Part shown: positions 10,168-22,406 of the stretch, piece after piece
Layout of the letters: every line of letters starts with the position of its first letter
Position numbering within the stretch: position 1 is the first letter of the stretch
NCBI RefSeq assembly: GCF_954871325.1
Contig: NC_088778.1
Location: forward strand, 14,969,666-15,033,665
Length of the DNA stretch: 64,000 bases
Direction: 5' to 3'
Source: Gordionus sp. m RMFG-2023
Taxonomy: Eukaryota; Nematomorpha; Gordioida; Chordodea; Parachordodidae
The notes under the pieces: model-generated
The model's input: the letters and a program-made list of their open reading frames with translations, nothing else
The model's database searches: none
Told to the model about the DNA's origin: nothing
Position numbers and translations under genes: made by a program

Positions 10168-13100
10168 CTATGAAATGAAATATAATTAAAATTAATTTAT
10201 TGCTTTTTTTTATACATAAACAATTATATATAACCGATACATTTATAATTTTATGATTCGTGGTTAAAACGGTATATAATTTAGGGTCTGAGGAATACTT
10301 TTAATTTACCATGTTTCTCTTGGTATTTAATGCTATTATTATAGTCTTGCATCTAATTTAGATTAGTTTTTTTGCTAGCATTTGATTTTTAATCTGACAG
10401 GATAATTAAATTTCACGTAATGTGTCATCAACTGAACTGATACAAAAACTTCCTTATTTCTACTGGGTCCTTTGATTTGAATGTAATCAATGAAAATAGA
10501 ACATTTGAAATAAACCTTATATTATATAGATACTTTTATGGCAAACGTAATTGTTTTAGCTTATATTTATATTCCTTGGTTTATATAAAGTATCACACAT
10601 ATTCCAATAAAATTTAAACAATTATCTAGAGTCAGTTCTTTGAAGATTACTAGTAAATGCTATTTTTCCTAAAATATCTTAATTAATTTTAGAAAATGTT
10701 TAATTTTTTAAATTAATATATAATATTCATATCTAATTAATTTTTGATTTTATTGATTTTTTTTTTGATTTTCATTTTTTAAAAAAAATTTAGACAATTG
10801 AGTAAAAAAAATTAGTTATTGAGTTAGATTTATAAATTTGAAAAAATTTGTAAAGGAAGTGGGAGGCGGAAATATTATTTAATTAAATTTAACAGTGATC
10901 TACATAGCATAAAGGTAAATTGAATTATATAATTAAAGATTTTTAAAAAAAATTGAGAGAAATTGGACCTATTTTTGAGACGTGAATTTTTTTTATATTA
11001 TTTTGATACGAATTTATTTTTCTTTATGAAATATATTATAACTGGTAAACTGGTTTATAACTTTTCCTTGCTTTTAATATTTTGATTTTTGATCCAATAA
11101 ATATTATAATTTCTTTTAATTATTCCAGTTGTTTTTAAACAGTCGAGTTTTTATCATATGGAACCAAACCCCGAAACCTCTGAAACAAATGAAAAATATT
11201 TATTAGGGACCTAAGCATTCTCTTAAAATTTATAAGAATAGAAGATAACCAATTGTAAAATTTTCAAGAACTGGCCCTAGCAAAATACAACAACGTAAAT
11301 TTAATATATTGTTCAAAATCTTCTGCAATTCATTTTAGTTATTTAGTGTTTAAACTATTTTAAAATTACCTATTGGCAAAATTTCAAGCCGGATCAAGAA
11401 CCCTAAAGATGCCCTCGAAACTGTGATAAATCTAAGAACCGAACCAGAATTAAAAAAATCCCGGAGCTGAAAGCAGTTCTCTTTTTGGTTCAGGTTCCAA
11501 AATTTGGTTATAATATACCCTCTGTAAACGCAAGAGACTTTTTTTGAGGTACTAACTCAACTTTAAGGAAAGCAAAATTAAATTAACTCGCCTCAATATT
11601 TGCAAATTTTTATGTAAGCGCATGTGAATTGAGCCGGATTAACAGACATTTTATCCATTACTCAACTATAGTTTTTAGGTATGAAATATTTCACCCATCA
11701 TCCTCAAATGAGGAATAATTGAAAAAATATTTAGAAATTATAATGAGGGCAGAAAAAAGCAAAACCGATTTCAGTTGTTCCATTGATGTTTCCACAATCG
11801 TTTTTATGACAAAATCAATATTAATAATTATTAAAGAGCACAATTTATGACATCAAAGTTCAGCATGTCCGCGGAAATTTAGGTGACATTCTTATGACAT
11901 TGCGGTGATTGGCGTAGCCAAGATTTTCTTAGGAGAAATTTTTAATTAGATTCCTACCCTCTCAAAAAGATATAAAAAAATTTATTGGTGGACTTCTCGA
12001 TTTATGCAGGCCAAAAGATCAACATTTCATTTCATAATTTTTTAAGTGGTAATTATGAAGAAGCTGGCACATCTTAGGGTTTTACTTTAATCAATCAGTT
12101 ATCAAATGAATAGAGATTATTGATTTTTATCTATTAATATCTCAATAAAAAAAATTAGCCCAATTCCTAATGCACAAAGATAGAGAAACTTACCGCTTGA
12201 AAGATTTGCATTCATTAAAAATATTCATATCCCCACTAATGATATCTAAAGAAACCATTATTACTTAAAAAAATAGGAAAGTTTTCACAGGCCGGAAAAA
12301 ATTTGGCATAGGCTTGCCAAAATATTGAATTCAGTGCAAGTCCATCCTCCATATATTTCTCCTCCCCTTGGAATAATACTAGCTAAGTTTATGAAAAGAA
12401 CAATAACATCTACATTATATCTCCTAAACTCAAAATGATATTTTTGACAATATCATAAAATTTTATCCATAAATTTTTTCTGATTTTATTTATTTGTCCA
12501 AGTATGCCAAATATTTTTTACATCGGATAATATAGCTTACCCTATTCTATCTCAATAAAATTAGCTACAATTTTCTTGCCGAGTTTGTTAATTATTATTA
12601 TCAAATTTACATATTCAAGTTAGCTTACTAAATTTAACCAATTTTGGTTAATTAAATTTCTGAATGATTGTTTTTATTCAATTAAAACAATAGGGGATAA
12701 AAATGTAAATTTTTATTAATTTAATTTAAAATTACATTTAATTTTCTTTAAAATTACATTAAATGTTATTTAGTTTGTATAATTTAAACATTGCATTAGA
12801 AAAAAACTATTTTTAAAGTACCAAATTATTGGGCATACTTGAACAAATAATTATATAGGCGAAAAAATTTATAACTAATTTGGTTGAGCTATGACGAGGT
12901 GTATACTCAAATTATACAGGTAAAAGAAACTTTATTTTAAAAAAATGTAATTTTAAATAAAATTCAGATTCTCCCTTGTTTTAATATATAAAAAAAAAAT
13001 TACCATGTAAAATGCTAACCATATTTTTATCTCCTCTAAAAAAAATACAGGTTATTCCGAAATTTATTGGTTACTAACAATTTTAATTAGGAATCTTGGA

Positions 13101-13524
13101 TATGTACAATTGATAATATTAATTAGCAAATTTGGCAGGAAAATTCCGAGCAAATTTCATTGAGTTAGGACGAGGTATACTCCAAAAATAATTATAAAAT
13201 AGCATTCTATTTTAATTAAATTGCCTATGATATAATTTATAAATTATGATACACATTACATAGTTTTTAAATTATAGTTTAACAATTATCAAGTTCGTAT
13301 ATGTCATACTCTCCAAGTTTTAAATAATATACTTTTTCAATTTAAAGTGAAATTTTAATATGTCCACTATTCAAATATAGCACTGGTTGGAAGACCCAAA
13401 TAGAATTTTTTTTTCCGTTTATTTGTTTCTTTATAGTATAATATTGAACTAATAAATATAATGTTTTACAAAATTACACTATTATAATCTATATATTAAT
13501 TATATCGAGTTAAAAGTCTCACAT
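10168..13524. other. Most of receptor intron 1, no gene recognised
   Basis: AT-rich sequence with no open frame of note. A possible GCGTAGCCA-type repeat end occurs at about 11908-11935 (GGCGTAGCCAAGATTTTC), the same terminus used by elements at 18488 and 46653. No partner end could be confirmed. Intron 1 continues through the repeat at 13525-13860 to the exon 1 donor. Confidence 0.5.
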
Positions 13525-13860
13525 TTAATTTTGGGCTAACCAAGGGGTGGGAAAGTGGAAAATTTCTCCCCATCGAGAAAAGTTACCCACCCCCCTTCCC
13601 CTCTCCTCAATATATATACAATAATTTGAAAGTAAGCTAAATAAAAGTTAATAATTTTTAAAATAACGACTATAATTTAAAATTTTTAGAAAATACATAT
13701 TTATAAAAAAAAGTGAAAACCAGTTATTTTTATAAAGGTATAACATAGCAAAAAATCAATAATAAGTGGACCTAGAGACCTACAGTAAAATTTATGATAG
13801 AAAACCTCACCTAGTCTCCTTGCCTCCCCCCCCCCAAAAGAAAACCCTGGATACGCTTAT
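13525..13860. repeat. CCCC-ended interspersed repeat, copy 2
   Basis: Same family as 700-985, 23540-23840 and 56290-56580. It carries C-runs at both sides (CCACCCCCCTTCCCCTCTCC and CTCCCCCCCCCCC), the core AATAACGACTATAATTTAAA, and AATAAGTGGACCTAGAGACC followed by AGTAAAATTTATGATAGAAA. It ends near CCCTGGATACGCTTATG. It is located in receptor intron 1, just downstream of exon 1. Confidence 0.7.
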
Positions 13861-13933
13861 GTTATTAACCTATCAATAAAAATAATTGAAATATAAATAT
13901 CAACGAATACGATCAATTAACGTAGTATATTAC

Positions 13934-14242
13934 TTGAGATATTGCAGGATTTAGACAAGTCGGCACTATATAGTACCCAATTCTAATGTTATAGTTGGGC
14001 AAAAATAATCGATCATTCCAAATTTCAATTACATAAATCATGCTTAAGGCCTTTAATAATGTCAAATCATCGTATGTATTGTCACACGTGTTAAGTAAAG
14101 AATTTCTAAATATAGGGAACAAACCTGCTATATTAACATCTCCTAATTGCATCAACCGTGTAAGGGGAAAATCTTTGAGCGAAGAAGAATTCAATGTTGA
14201 TGCTACGGCTAATAGGATGCTTATCAATAAGAGAGTTTTCAT
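13934..14242 (-). CDS. Class C (metabotropic glutamate-like) GPCR, exon 1: signal peptide and start of ligand-binding domain
   Basis: First coding exon of a class C G-protein-coupled receptor, a cell-surface receptor with an extracellular Venus-flytrap domain. It starts at the ATG at 14242 and encodes 103 residues. Residues 1-20 are a hydrophobic signal peptide (MKTLLLISILLAVAS...). Residues 34-43 (GDVNIAGLFP) match the family hallmark GDI.lGGLFP. Cys53 follows, then ALSMIYVIEIWN at 65-76, matching the family pattern eaM.yAieeiN, then LPNYNIRIGY at 81-90 and Cys96. The frame ends in phase 0 at Q103 before a GTAATA donor (13933-13932). The next exon (10004-10167) begins in phase 0. A TATAAAA stretch lies directly upstream of the ATG, but I cannot assign the transcription start. 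The sequence matches the family well and shows no damage. The ligand cannot be told from sequence. Confidence 0.85.
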
Positions 14243-14269
14243 TTTTATATATTTATTACACCTTTCTTG

Positions 14270-17200
14270 AACAATTATACCAATGTAAAATATTTTAATC
14301 GTCTAATTAAATTTTCTTTTCGACTTCCAATTTGATAAACTTTACTAAGCTAATAAAAATATAAATTGGAGAAAAAATTGTAAAAAAATTATTATAAGTT
14401 ATGGATATATTTTAATTTATTTCACAAGATTTTTAAAGAAAATAGATATTATTAATTTAAAAATAATTTTATATTAGTATAATATAATTAAAAATAATAA
14501 TTCTTTCATATTAAATTACAAATTAACAATTACAATATTTAATAATATTCGGTAAATTTATTGACTTAATATATATTTTTATTTCGTTAAATAATGGAAA
14601 ATAAAAATTTCATGAAATCTACAAAATCAAAAATATATGTGGCATCTGCACGCACAGCCCATAATAATGGCACACTGCTTTTAGTTTTTAAATAATTTAT
14701 TCAAGCTCCTCTAGCTGCTCAATTTATGTTTGAATTTATCAACCCATTAGGTAAGGATCCTTATAATCATAGATACTAATTTAATAGAATAGTTAGCAAT
14801 AAAGGTACCTGGATAAAAATGATATATAAGACGAGAGTTAAAGATCTGAAAAATAGAATATTTTCAAATTTCAAAAATAAATAATGGATATATATATATA
14901 TATGTAATCTAATATCTAATTTTAATTGCATTTTATCATTTTGATCAAAAGATATTTTTGAATATATACTTGTAATATACATTTAATTCATTAATATTAT
15001 AATATATAAAACTTAAATTTTTATTCCTGACTTTTTAAGAAAAATTATCAATTATAATAATTAATTATTATCGTGTAGAGAGATGATATCAAAATATAAA
15101 ATACGATATTTATTTATATCTATTTTATCACCTTTGAATCATTGGAAAGCAAAATTTAGTTAAGGATTATATTGGCACAGCACATTGGAATTAATTAACA
15201 TGAGAAATTGAAAATTATAAAATATTATTGGATATCCATCCATATATCGACAGTTTCACAATTGTAATTAATAAAAAATATACGATAAAGAGAGCTTTGA
15301 TATTAAAAGGAGGGGGGGGGGGGGATTAGAGAAGATACTATTGAAATCATTAGTGATTAATTCAATGACTATGAGTTAAGGAAATCGAAAAAATATATGA
15401 CTGCGATTTTAAGATTTTCATATTATGTTGTGTTAAAAATAATTTATTTTTCTGAATATAAATTTACATTAATCCCCCCCCCTTCCCTCCCCCAAATAAA
15501 TGGTTATATTCTTCGTTGTCTTTTTTATCCTGGAACAAGAATATAATTGATAATTTTTTAAAATTTTGAAATTTAAATTTTTATAAATAGATGAATTTAA
15601 ATAAAAGTCAAACAATGAGAAACTGACTTTCCTATGGTCTTCATATTTAAGGGAATGAACAACTTTCTCTCGTTTGGTGGACTAGCCATCAAGCTCCAAA
15701 AGACAAACGAGGGAGTTTATCTATTAAATGAAATTCACGATATTTATTTACGACCATCAAATAGCACAATATGGCATAATTTTGTATAATAAAAATGTCC
15801 CTACAAATGGTAACATGATATCCCTGATAAATTTATTGATCGATTCCGAGCCAGTGTTAAAGCTGCATACTAATATAAAATTGAACTGGTGCACAATATT
15901 TTTTAAGGATAATCGTTCAATATTCTTATTTTGAAATCAAGGGTGTTCAAGCGCAGCTAACGCCTAAAAAATAAATTAGTTATTTATTATTAGATCAGTG
16001 ATTAAAAAATATGATTCAGTTTATTATGTATTTTCTTTTTGATGGAACGTAAAGTTATTAAGATCACTGTGGATCATAGGATTCTATATTTATTTTATTA
16101 TAAAATAAGAAAGTTAAATTTAGATTATATATTCTTTTTGAGTGGATAAAAAATCGATGGTATCTACGAATAATTTTAGAACTTAAAGAAGATTTTTCTC
16201 CAAATCTTAATCACAAACAATTTGGGCTCATGTCTCTCTATTCACTATATGAATAAAATCTTTGTTAATTCTACTGACACTATCGAGATTTATAAAAATA
16301 ATATGCCAACGAGTATAAACATTTGATTTTAAGGATTTATGCTAACATATTTGCATTATTATTAGAAATTCAAATTGACAAAGCTGATCAGTAATATTTT
16401 ATCATGAATTTAAAATATCTACATGCTATAAAATATAACGATAAGAGAAGAAAAATTGAAGAAATCCCTCTTCACTTGGAATATCGTTCATTTTTTAGAT
16501 CGAATGAAAGTTGAGATACGGTTCTAGCCAAATTTTTCTTATAGGTAAAAATATTCTTCCCCTGAGAGAAAAATTTATTTTCTACTTAGATCTTGCCAAA
16601 GTTTCTTATTGCAGGAGCTACATTGAAAAAATATCTTTTAATGCAAAATTCTTATTTTTTACTATTTTTCGCCGCTAAAAGTGAGCTTTCGGAGAAATTA
16701 GAATTCGCAAAAATAAATATGCATGTGAGATTCCATTCAGGCACTTTTTCTCTTGATGGATAAAGATTAAACCACGCGAAGTTTGCTCTTGAATTTGAAG
16801 TTGACAAGTTAAAGAGTCAGAATAGGTTGATTGATTATAACACTATAGTTCTTACGTTGAGTACAGCACGATAATGTGGGTGCCGGCCTTAAATAATTTG
16901 TGTATTCACCTTTTATGAGAGCATTTTAATTGATTCATTGAATGGTGGCATTATATCACACTTTCGGAAATCTGATGAGATGCAGAGCTTCCTCAGGAAG
17001 AAGGGTCCCTAATTCTGGTTTAAGAATGACCTCCATTTATTCATACACGTTTTTTATGAATACATATTTGAAGTAGATATATAGTTGTTAGGCGGTTAAA
17101 ATCAAGTTAAGGTGCGGAACTAGCAATTAAGGACAGATCTCATTCATTGTGTGAAGTGTGAATAGATGGGTGGAAGCTTTGGTCTTATTGACATCCCTGA

Positions 17201-17870
17201 TTGAAGGCTTTGATTCCCCGTAGACAAAGAAAATATTCTGATATTATTACATAGTGTTGAGGAGGAATTTCGATAGATAAATTTATTAGATCTGATTCCA
17301 ATTTTTAATTTAGTTGAAAGAATAGTTGTTTTTGGTGCAAATTTTGAGTTTTGGATTGTTGGAAAATATTGTATAAGATTTTTACCACAGTTGATTTTAG
17401 GTATCAAAAAAGGCTATATAGAGAACATGTGATGATGTTTTAACTTTAATAAGAGTATTTTGATGGTATCTAAGAAAAGTGATAAAAGCTATTAATGGTT
17501 AGAATCCCCCAAAAATGACTTGGAATCTATGTGAAATATATCACGTTAATTACCAGAAATGGAAAAATAACATAATCAGATTAATACCTGAGTCATAAGA
17601 TAATATTTTAAGATAAAAAGATGTATAAGGAGCGTTAGCTTTTATTATTAAAATGTTAGATATATCACTATGAGGACCTATCAGAAATTTTATCTACATC
17701 TAAGAATAAAATGTTGCGAGAGTTGAAACCTTCTATAATATGCTGTATGTCCAGACAATAGAGATCGAGCCTTGAGATTCCCTGTAAAATGTTCTGAGAG
17801 AAAGAGAGAGAAAGCTATCGGTTTATTATTTAAATAATAGGCGGAGCCAGTATTTTGCTAGGTTAGAATC
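14270..17870. other. Intergenic stretch upstream of the receptor gene, no gene recognised
   Basis: The receptor promoter should lie here but no core element can be assigned. Visible items are a G-run (GGGGGGGGGGGGGG, about 15311-15325) facing a C-run (about 15474-15484), and an inverted repeat TTTCTCTCGTTTG / CAAACGAGGGAG at about 15663-15718. From about 16000 to 17850 the text is somewhat richer in G and less A-run-dominated. It holds short open frames on both strands that I cannot assign to any family. Confidence 0.4.
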
Positions 17871-17873
17871 ATT

Positions 17874-18069
17874 TAATGTTGTTAAACGGCTCTACTTACC
17901 AATTTTAAGTTAGAACTGTAGCCAAAATAATAATATTATGCAAGCTTTGAAATTTCATTAATAGATGTCCAAACCTCTCTGCCATCTATGAGCGTTCTTA
18001 GCTTAAATAATACCTTTTGGCTAAAACATTGTAGGAATTTTTGATAAATTGAGCCGTTTACCAACACTA
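17874..18069. mobile_element. TTGTTAAACGG MITE, copy 1 (196 bp, hAT-type)
   Basis: The left end TAATGTTGTTAAACGGCTC and right end (reversed) TAGTGTTGGTAAACGGCTC form terminal inverted repeats. The arms continue inward with a TAGCCA/TTTTAGCCAAAA pairing. Flanking 8-mers gaatcatt and gaagcctt match at 6 of 8. Related copies lie at 45818-46029 and 54118-54339. No coding capacity. Confidence 0.7.
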
Positions 18070-18664
18070 GAAGCCTTATTAGGAAGCGGATGTTTTCCTC
18101 TAGAAATTTGAAGATGTTTAGGTCCAATTATTGCAGGAAGTTACTAGAGTTAAACTTTGGTGTTTCATTTTTTATTATAAAGTTTTTGTAAAAATTTTGA
18201 TTTTGTATTTGAAAAAAAAAACTTTGATTATATAATGTATATTCCTAATTTTATGCTTCTCATGGTGTCGTTACCAATTTTATGTTTCTGTATATGCACA
18301 AATAAGTAAATTAATATATTCATACTATGATATTGATACTTTGATATTTATATTAATGTTATGTTGAAAAAATGGATATTTTAGCTAATCAAATTACTTA
18401 TCGAAAGATAGTAACATGACGAATGTTGTTATTGGTGATAAGATGTCTTTCATAATAATAATTGGAACTATATATGTAGGGGCAGACTCATAGTAGCCAA
18501 GATTTTCCTAAGGGGGGGGGGGCTAATAAATTTCTGGGCCTTTGCAGGACCTTTGGCCGGCTTTTCTTAGCTTTTATTTAGCTAGAAAATATTTTTATAG
18601 GATAGGAGGTTTATTTTAATAAAAACAAATTATTATAATTATATAAAATGTACAAAATTAATTA

Positions 18665-20745
18665 CAGGGGCGGACTGGCCATAAGACCCGGTGGGCATTT
18701 TGTCCACGAGGCTGCGAGAAAATGTCGATTTTTGAGGCCGGTCAGAGGAAAATATCAAAATAGAGGCCGATTAGAAAAAATTATTATTATGTTCACATTA
18801 TTTTCTCTTATCATTTATTTATTTTTAATGATATCTCTATGATTTGAATATCACATTCCTTGAGAATTGTCATTTCGTTTACTATATTTTAATGCATAAT
18901 ATATCAATAACGTCGCTTGTCGCTACACATTATTACGACGTTCTTTTCTTTGTTTTTTTCAAATGAAATGAAAACGCTTCTGTTTGAGTAGAGTGAAAGC
19001 TAAGTTTTGATTAATTTATTATATTATATTTTATACATTGATTAATTGTAGAAATAATTTAGCCAACATTTATTGTTCTTAATTCATTGAAATCAAATAA
19101 AATCCAGGTCGGTGAATCAGATAAAAGGATGGATGCTTGGGTAAAGCAGAATAATTCATCTGGCCAAAATAAGTTTAGAAGGCTGCTATAAATAGGTGAG
19201 ATAAGGTGGTGGGCACGTGAAAAAGCCCTTAGATGGATATATGGTAAAGAAAGCTTTCTCCCAATAACGATAAAGGCACTTCAATTTATAATAGATAATA
19301 AATAATTTGAGACAAAAACTAGATAATTTATGTAAATTTATGATTCTAAGTACAGCTATAATATATTTGGAAATTTTCAAAATAATGGGGCCACTGTCAT
19401 ATCTTCAAACTAAAAAATGTCAGCATGGAAAATGTAAGAAGATGCTAAATCTTCTGTATCATCGATTCAAAATAAAGCAATAAAATGGCTGCTAATTTAA
19501 CTGAAACATTTTCATATTTATAGCTCCCGGAGAGTATCTGAGTACAAAATGCTTTGTAAAAAGGTCGAATAAGACGAGCGAAGAGAATATATAATGAATG
19601 CCAAGATGAACGTCCTCAAGAATCGATTGACCTTTATAGGTTCGAACTATTTCGTCCTATCCGGAACTACTTTCTGCGAATTGAGAGCTTATCTTGAATG
19701 TGCAATATTTGCATCCGAAATAAATAGTATAGGTATTTCTGAAAAGGCCTTGGAAAAACTGGCACAATTGGCATATATATTGAGTGTTAAATTTCATAAC
19801 GAATTATGTTCATTTGCCAGTTTATTCGAAGATTTGGTAGCAGAATTAAAAGAAACGGACGATAATATCGCATGTACAAGTGAGGAGTCAAATGAAGATG
19901 GAATATTACAATATGATAATAAATGTACCAAGTGTTTAATATGCGTGTATGAAATTCTTAAAAGATACAATATGCATACAAGTGTCACTAATTTATTTTT
20001 GGCTTATGAATACATTTTAACTTTATCATTTACGCAGGTTAATTGTGAGAAAGCATTTAGTAAATTAAAAATTATAAAAATAAGCTGAGAGCTAATATTG
20101 ACCAAGAAAAATTAAAAGTGTTTTTAATGATGTAAGTTGAACGAGAACTATTAGCATAGACTGAACTTGAAGATATTCCTGTATATTTGCGCAAAGGTTC
20201 AAAGTTAATGAGAGATTTATTAGCGTAAAAATTATATATTTTCTTTATTCTTTTATTAGAATCTTATTAATATTATTTACAATATGATCGGTGCCTGATT
20301 TTATAAAAGTGCAGCAATTTTATTATCTGTAATATTGTATAACTGCAATAATTTTATATTTATAATTAATTCCTTTAATATATTGAGTATCCATTTTTTT
20401 TATATTTAACATGTGATGTATGATTTAATTTTATAGTGCAATATCGTCTAATATAAAATTCGATGAATATTATTTTATATAGGTAATGAATATGATTTTA
20501 GATGTGCATTTTTTTAAAATAAAATATATAATTATCGTATAATACTATTCTTATTTTTACTAAAAATGTAAAACGTTTGAACTTATTTTCAAAAAATAAG
20601 AAACCATTTAAGGAAACTCGGTCGAAGGCCGGGCAAAAGCGGGCCGAAGGCCCGCAAAATGGGGGTATGGGGGTGTCGCCCCCATATAAATGTGGCCGCT
20701 ATGAAAAAATGCCCACGAGGCCGTAGCGTCGCCAGTCCGCCCCTG
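18665..20745 (+). mobile_element. Complete hAT transposon with CAGGGGCGGACTGGC ends
   Basis: The left end CAGGGGCGGACTGGCCATAA and right end (reversed) CAGGGGCGGACTGGCGACGC give about 15 bp of identical terminal inverted repeat, extending imperfectly through TGCCCACGAGGC. The flanking 8-mers are attaatta (18657-18664) and attagtta (20746-20753), 7 of 8. Near the right end is a CCGAAGGCC/GGGCCGAAGGCCCGC segment that also appears as a fragment at about 46730-46790 and 50575-50595. It encodes a decayed transposase on the plus strand. The element is structurally whole, 2,081 bp, but not autonomous as it stands. Confidence 0.85.
19170..20228 (+). pseudogene. hAT transposase (ZMYM1/TTF-zinc-finger type), broken
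   Basis: Transposase remnant of the hAT at 18665-20745. The longest open piece (19594-20088, 164 residues) ends with the hAT C-terminal dimerisation signature: LAYEYILTLSFTQVNCEKAFSKLKIIK, given here as LAYEYILTLSFTQ followed by VNCEKAFSKLKIIK. A shifted frame then continues KLRANIDQEKLKVFLMM (family: LRS.l.Q..LE.flLM) and LEDIP. Upstream pieces from about 19170 include a WWAREKALRWIYG-like stretch, matching the family segment W...kALr.IfG. The order of pieces fits the domesticated ZMYM1-like branch of hAT. At least one frameshift and several stops are present. It is not a host gene because it lies precisely inside the terminal repeats. Confidence 0.8.
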
Positions 20746-21289
20746 ATTAGTTACCAAGACATGATATCAAAAAATCAACTCAAATAGGAAATATATTTTT
20801 ATTAATTTGTATAAAATATGAAAATCATTAATTTTTACATTCTTTCTTTTAAATTAATGCTTAGCTTAAAATGATATTCATAAAAAATGAAATATTTCTG
20901 AAGGGAAGGGGGAATTTTCCTTTGTCAACCCCTAGCCCTCCGCTACGCCTTTGGGCAGATTAGGAATGTTGTGCTTTGTGGGAAACCCCCTTTTTTCTTA
21001 TTACGAATAATTTTATTTAAAAAATGGTTTCAATTTATAAATAAAATTAAATACGATATGAAAATGAAATATATTTAAAAGAATAAGAATTTTCAATTTT
21101 AAATGATAACATGGTTTAAAATATATATTGTAAATTTTTTCTCGCATAGTTAAATTAGATATTTATAAATTTAATAATAAAATTTATATTGTTAAACTAA
21201 TTAGATAGTTTTAAAATTTTAATAAATTTTTTTTAATTTTTAAATAAAAGAAAAATTATTTAATTTTATAAATAAAATAAGAAAGTAAA

Positions 21290-21906
21290 GGTGGCTAATG
21301 TTTGGGATTAAAAATTTTAAACCTAGAGTAGTTTCTAGATAGTCCAATCGCTTAAGTATTGATGCATCTACGGTTGAGGATTTTTATAAAATAAATATTT
21401 TTACTCCCTTTATTGATACATTTTTATTTCAACTAAAGGAAAGATTTATTAGTCACAATTTTATTTTAAACAGCTTTTATTTTCTTTTGCCGGTTAAGTC
21501 TAAATATACTTGAAACGCGAGAGGATATTAAGAAAATCTCAGAGTTTTATTCTGATGAATATCAGGATCGTATGATAAATTACTTTGTGATGTCGAATTT
21601 TGGTATAAAAATTTTGAAAGAATAGAGTACTCTTTGAGACCAAAATATGCTTTGCAGGCCCTTTCCATGTATAATTGCACTTTAGATTCCCTGCATAATA
21701 TCAAAACATTGCCTTTTATTTTAGCTACCTTACCGATTAGCACCTGCACTAATGAAAGGTCTTTTTCAACTTTGAAAAGGTTAAAAACCTATTTTAGAAA
21801 GAGCACCGATGAAAGCCTTTTAAATAGATTCGCATTAAATATTTATAAGGAGATTATTCTAGATGAATTAGTCAAATCTCAGAGAAAAGTAGACCTCTCT
21901 TTATAA
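21290..21906 (+). pseudogene. hAT transposase 3' fragment, best copy of the palindrome family
   Basis: C-terminal part of a hAT transposase of the 52-kDa-repressor-like type. An upstream piece reads FTPFIDTFLFQLKERFISHN (family: F.PflD.fl.qL..RF). The continuous frame 21634-21906 (90 residues) reads RPKYALQALSMYNCTL, ILATLPISTCTNERSFSTLK and RLKTYFRKSTDESLLNRFAL, matching the family LPIs..t.ERSFS.LkrIKtylRs.m...RLn.laLl. A stop separates the two parts. There are no terminal repeats, so it is a fragment. It shares 600 bp with both arms of the palindrome at 4010-8190. Confidence 0.82.
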
Positions 21907-22052
21907 ATTCAAATTATAAAATTGCTATATTTTTATAATATGATCTTGGTCATAAAATTTTTATATTCAAATGTATTTATAATGAATTCTTAGTCATAAT
22001 ATTTATATATTATACTATTTTTAATAAAAATATTACATTTGCACTAAGAATT

Positions 22053-22398
22053 AGTGATCTGCATCGGGCCTAATTTTTCAAGCCCGGCCCTGCCCGAAAT
22101 TATTTTGAAAATGTTTAGCCGGTCCGAACCCCAAATTTTTTTTTAAAAGTTTAGTCGGCCTGGCCCGAATTTATTTAAATATAAAAATTCATTTTTATAA
22201 TTACTCAATAAAAGATATATGTTATAATGGCGTCTAGTTTTTATAAATAAAATCAAATATTTTTATTTTACACAATTGATATATTTAGATATATTTACAA
22301 AAATTTCCAAGGCCCGACCCAACCCGGCCAGAATTTTTTTTAAAATATTAAGCCCGACCCAGCCCGATCCCGATTTTCCTACTTTTGCGGATCTCTTA
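22053..22398. mobile_element. GC-ended MITE (CGGGCC family) with perfect 8-bp duplication
   Basis: A 346-bp element starting AGTGATCTGCATCGGGCC and ending (reversed) TAAGAGATCCGCAAAAGTAGG. It is flanked by taagaatt on both sides (22045-22052 and 22399-22406), an exact 8-bp duplication. Sub-terminal regions are full of GCCCGACCC / GGGTCGGGC-type words, while the middle is AT-rich and contains a GGCGTCTA block. The same family occurs inverted at 38529-38881 and as fragments near 53165-53285, 57255-57355, 57805-57905 and 60130-60230. Confidence 0.82.
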
Positions 22399-22406
22399 TA
22401 AGAATT

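Larger units (their letters stand above)
18488..20952. mobile_element. Non-autonomous GTAGCC-type hAT element carrying a nested hAT
   Basis: The outer ends are TCATAGTAGCCAAGATTTTCC (18488) and, reversed, AAAGGCGTAGCGGAGG (20952). Flanking 8-mers gggcagac (18480-18487) and gggcagat (20953-20960) match at 7 of 8. Without the inserted hAT (18665-20745) the element is only about 375 bp. Shared text with the element at 46653-49618 (ATTTTCCTAAGGGGGG at the left, CTTAAAATGATATTCA and ATTTCTGAAGGG at the right) shows they are one family. Confidence 0.75.

Noticed and set aside
17144-17407. 87-codon minus-strand open frame
   Set aside because: No recognisable motif, no splice context and no similarity to neighbours.
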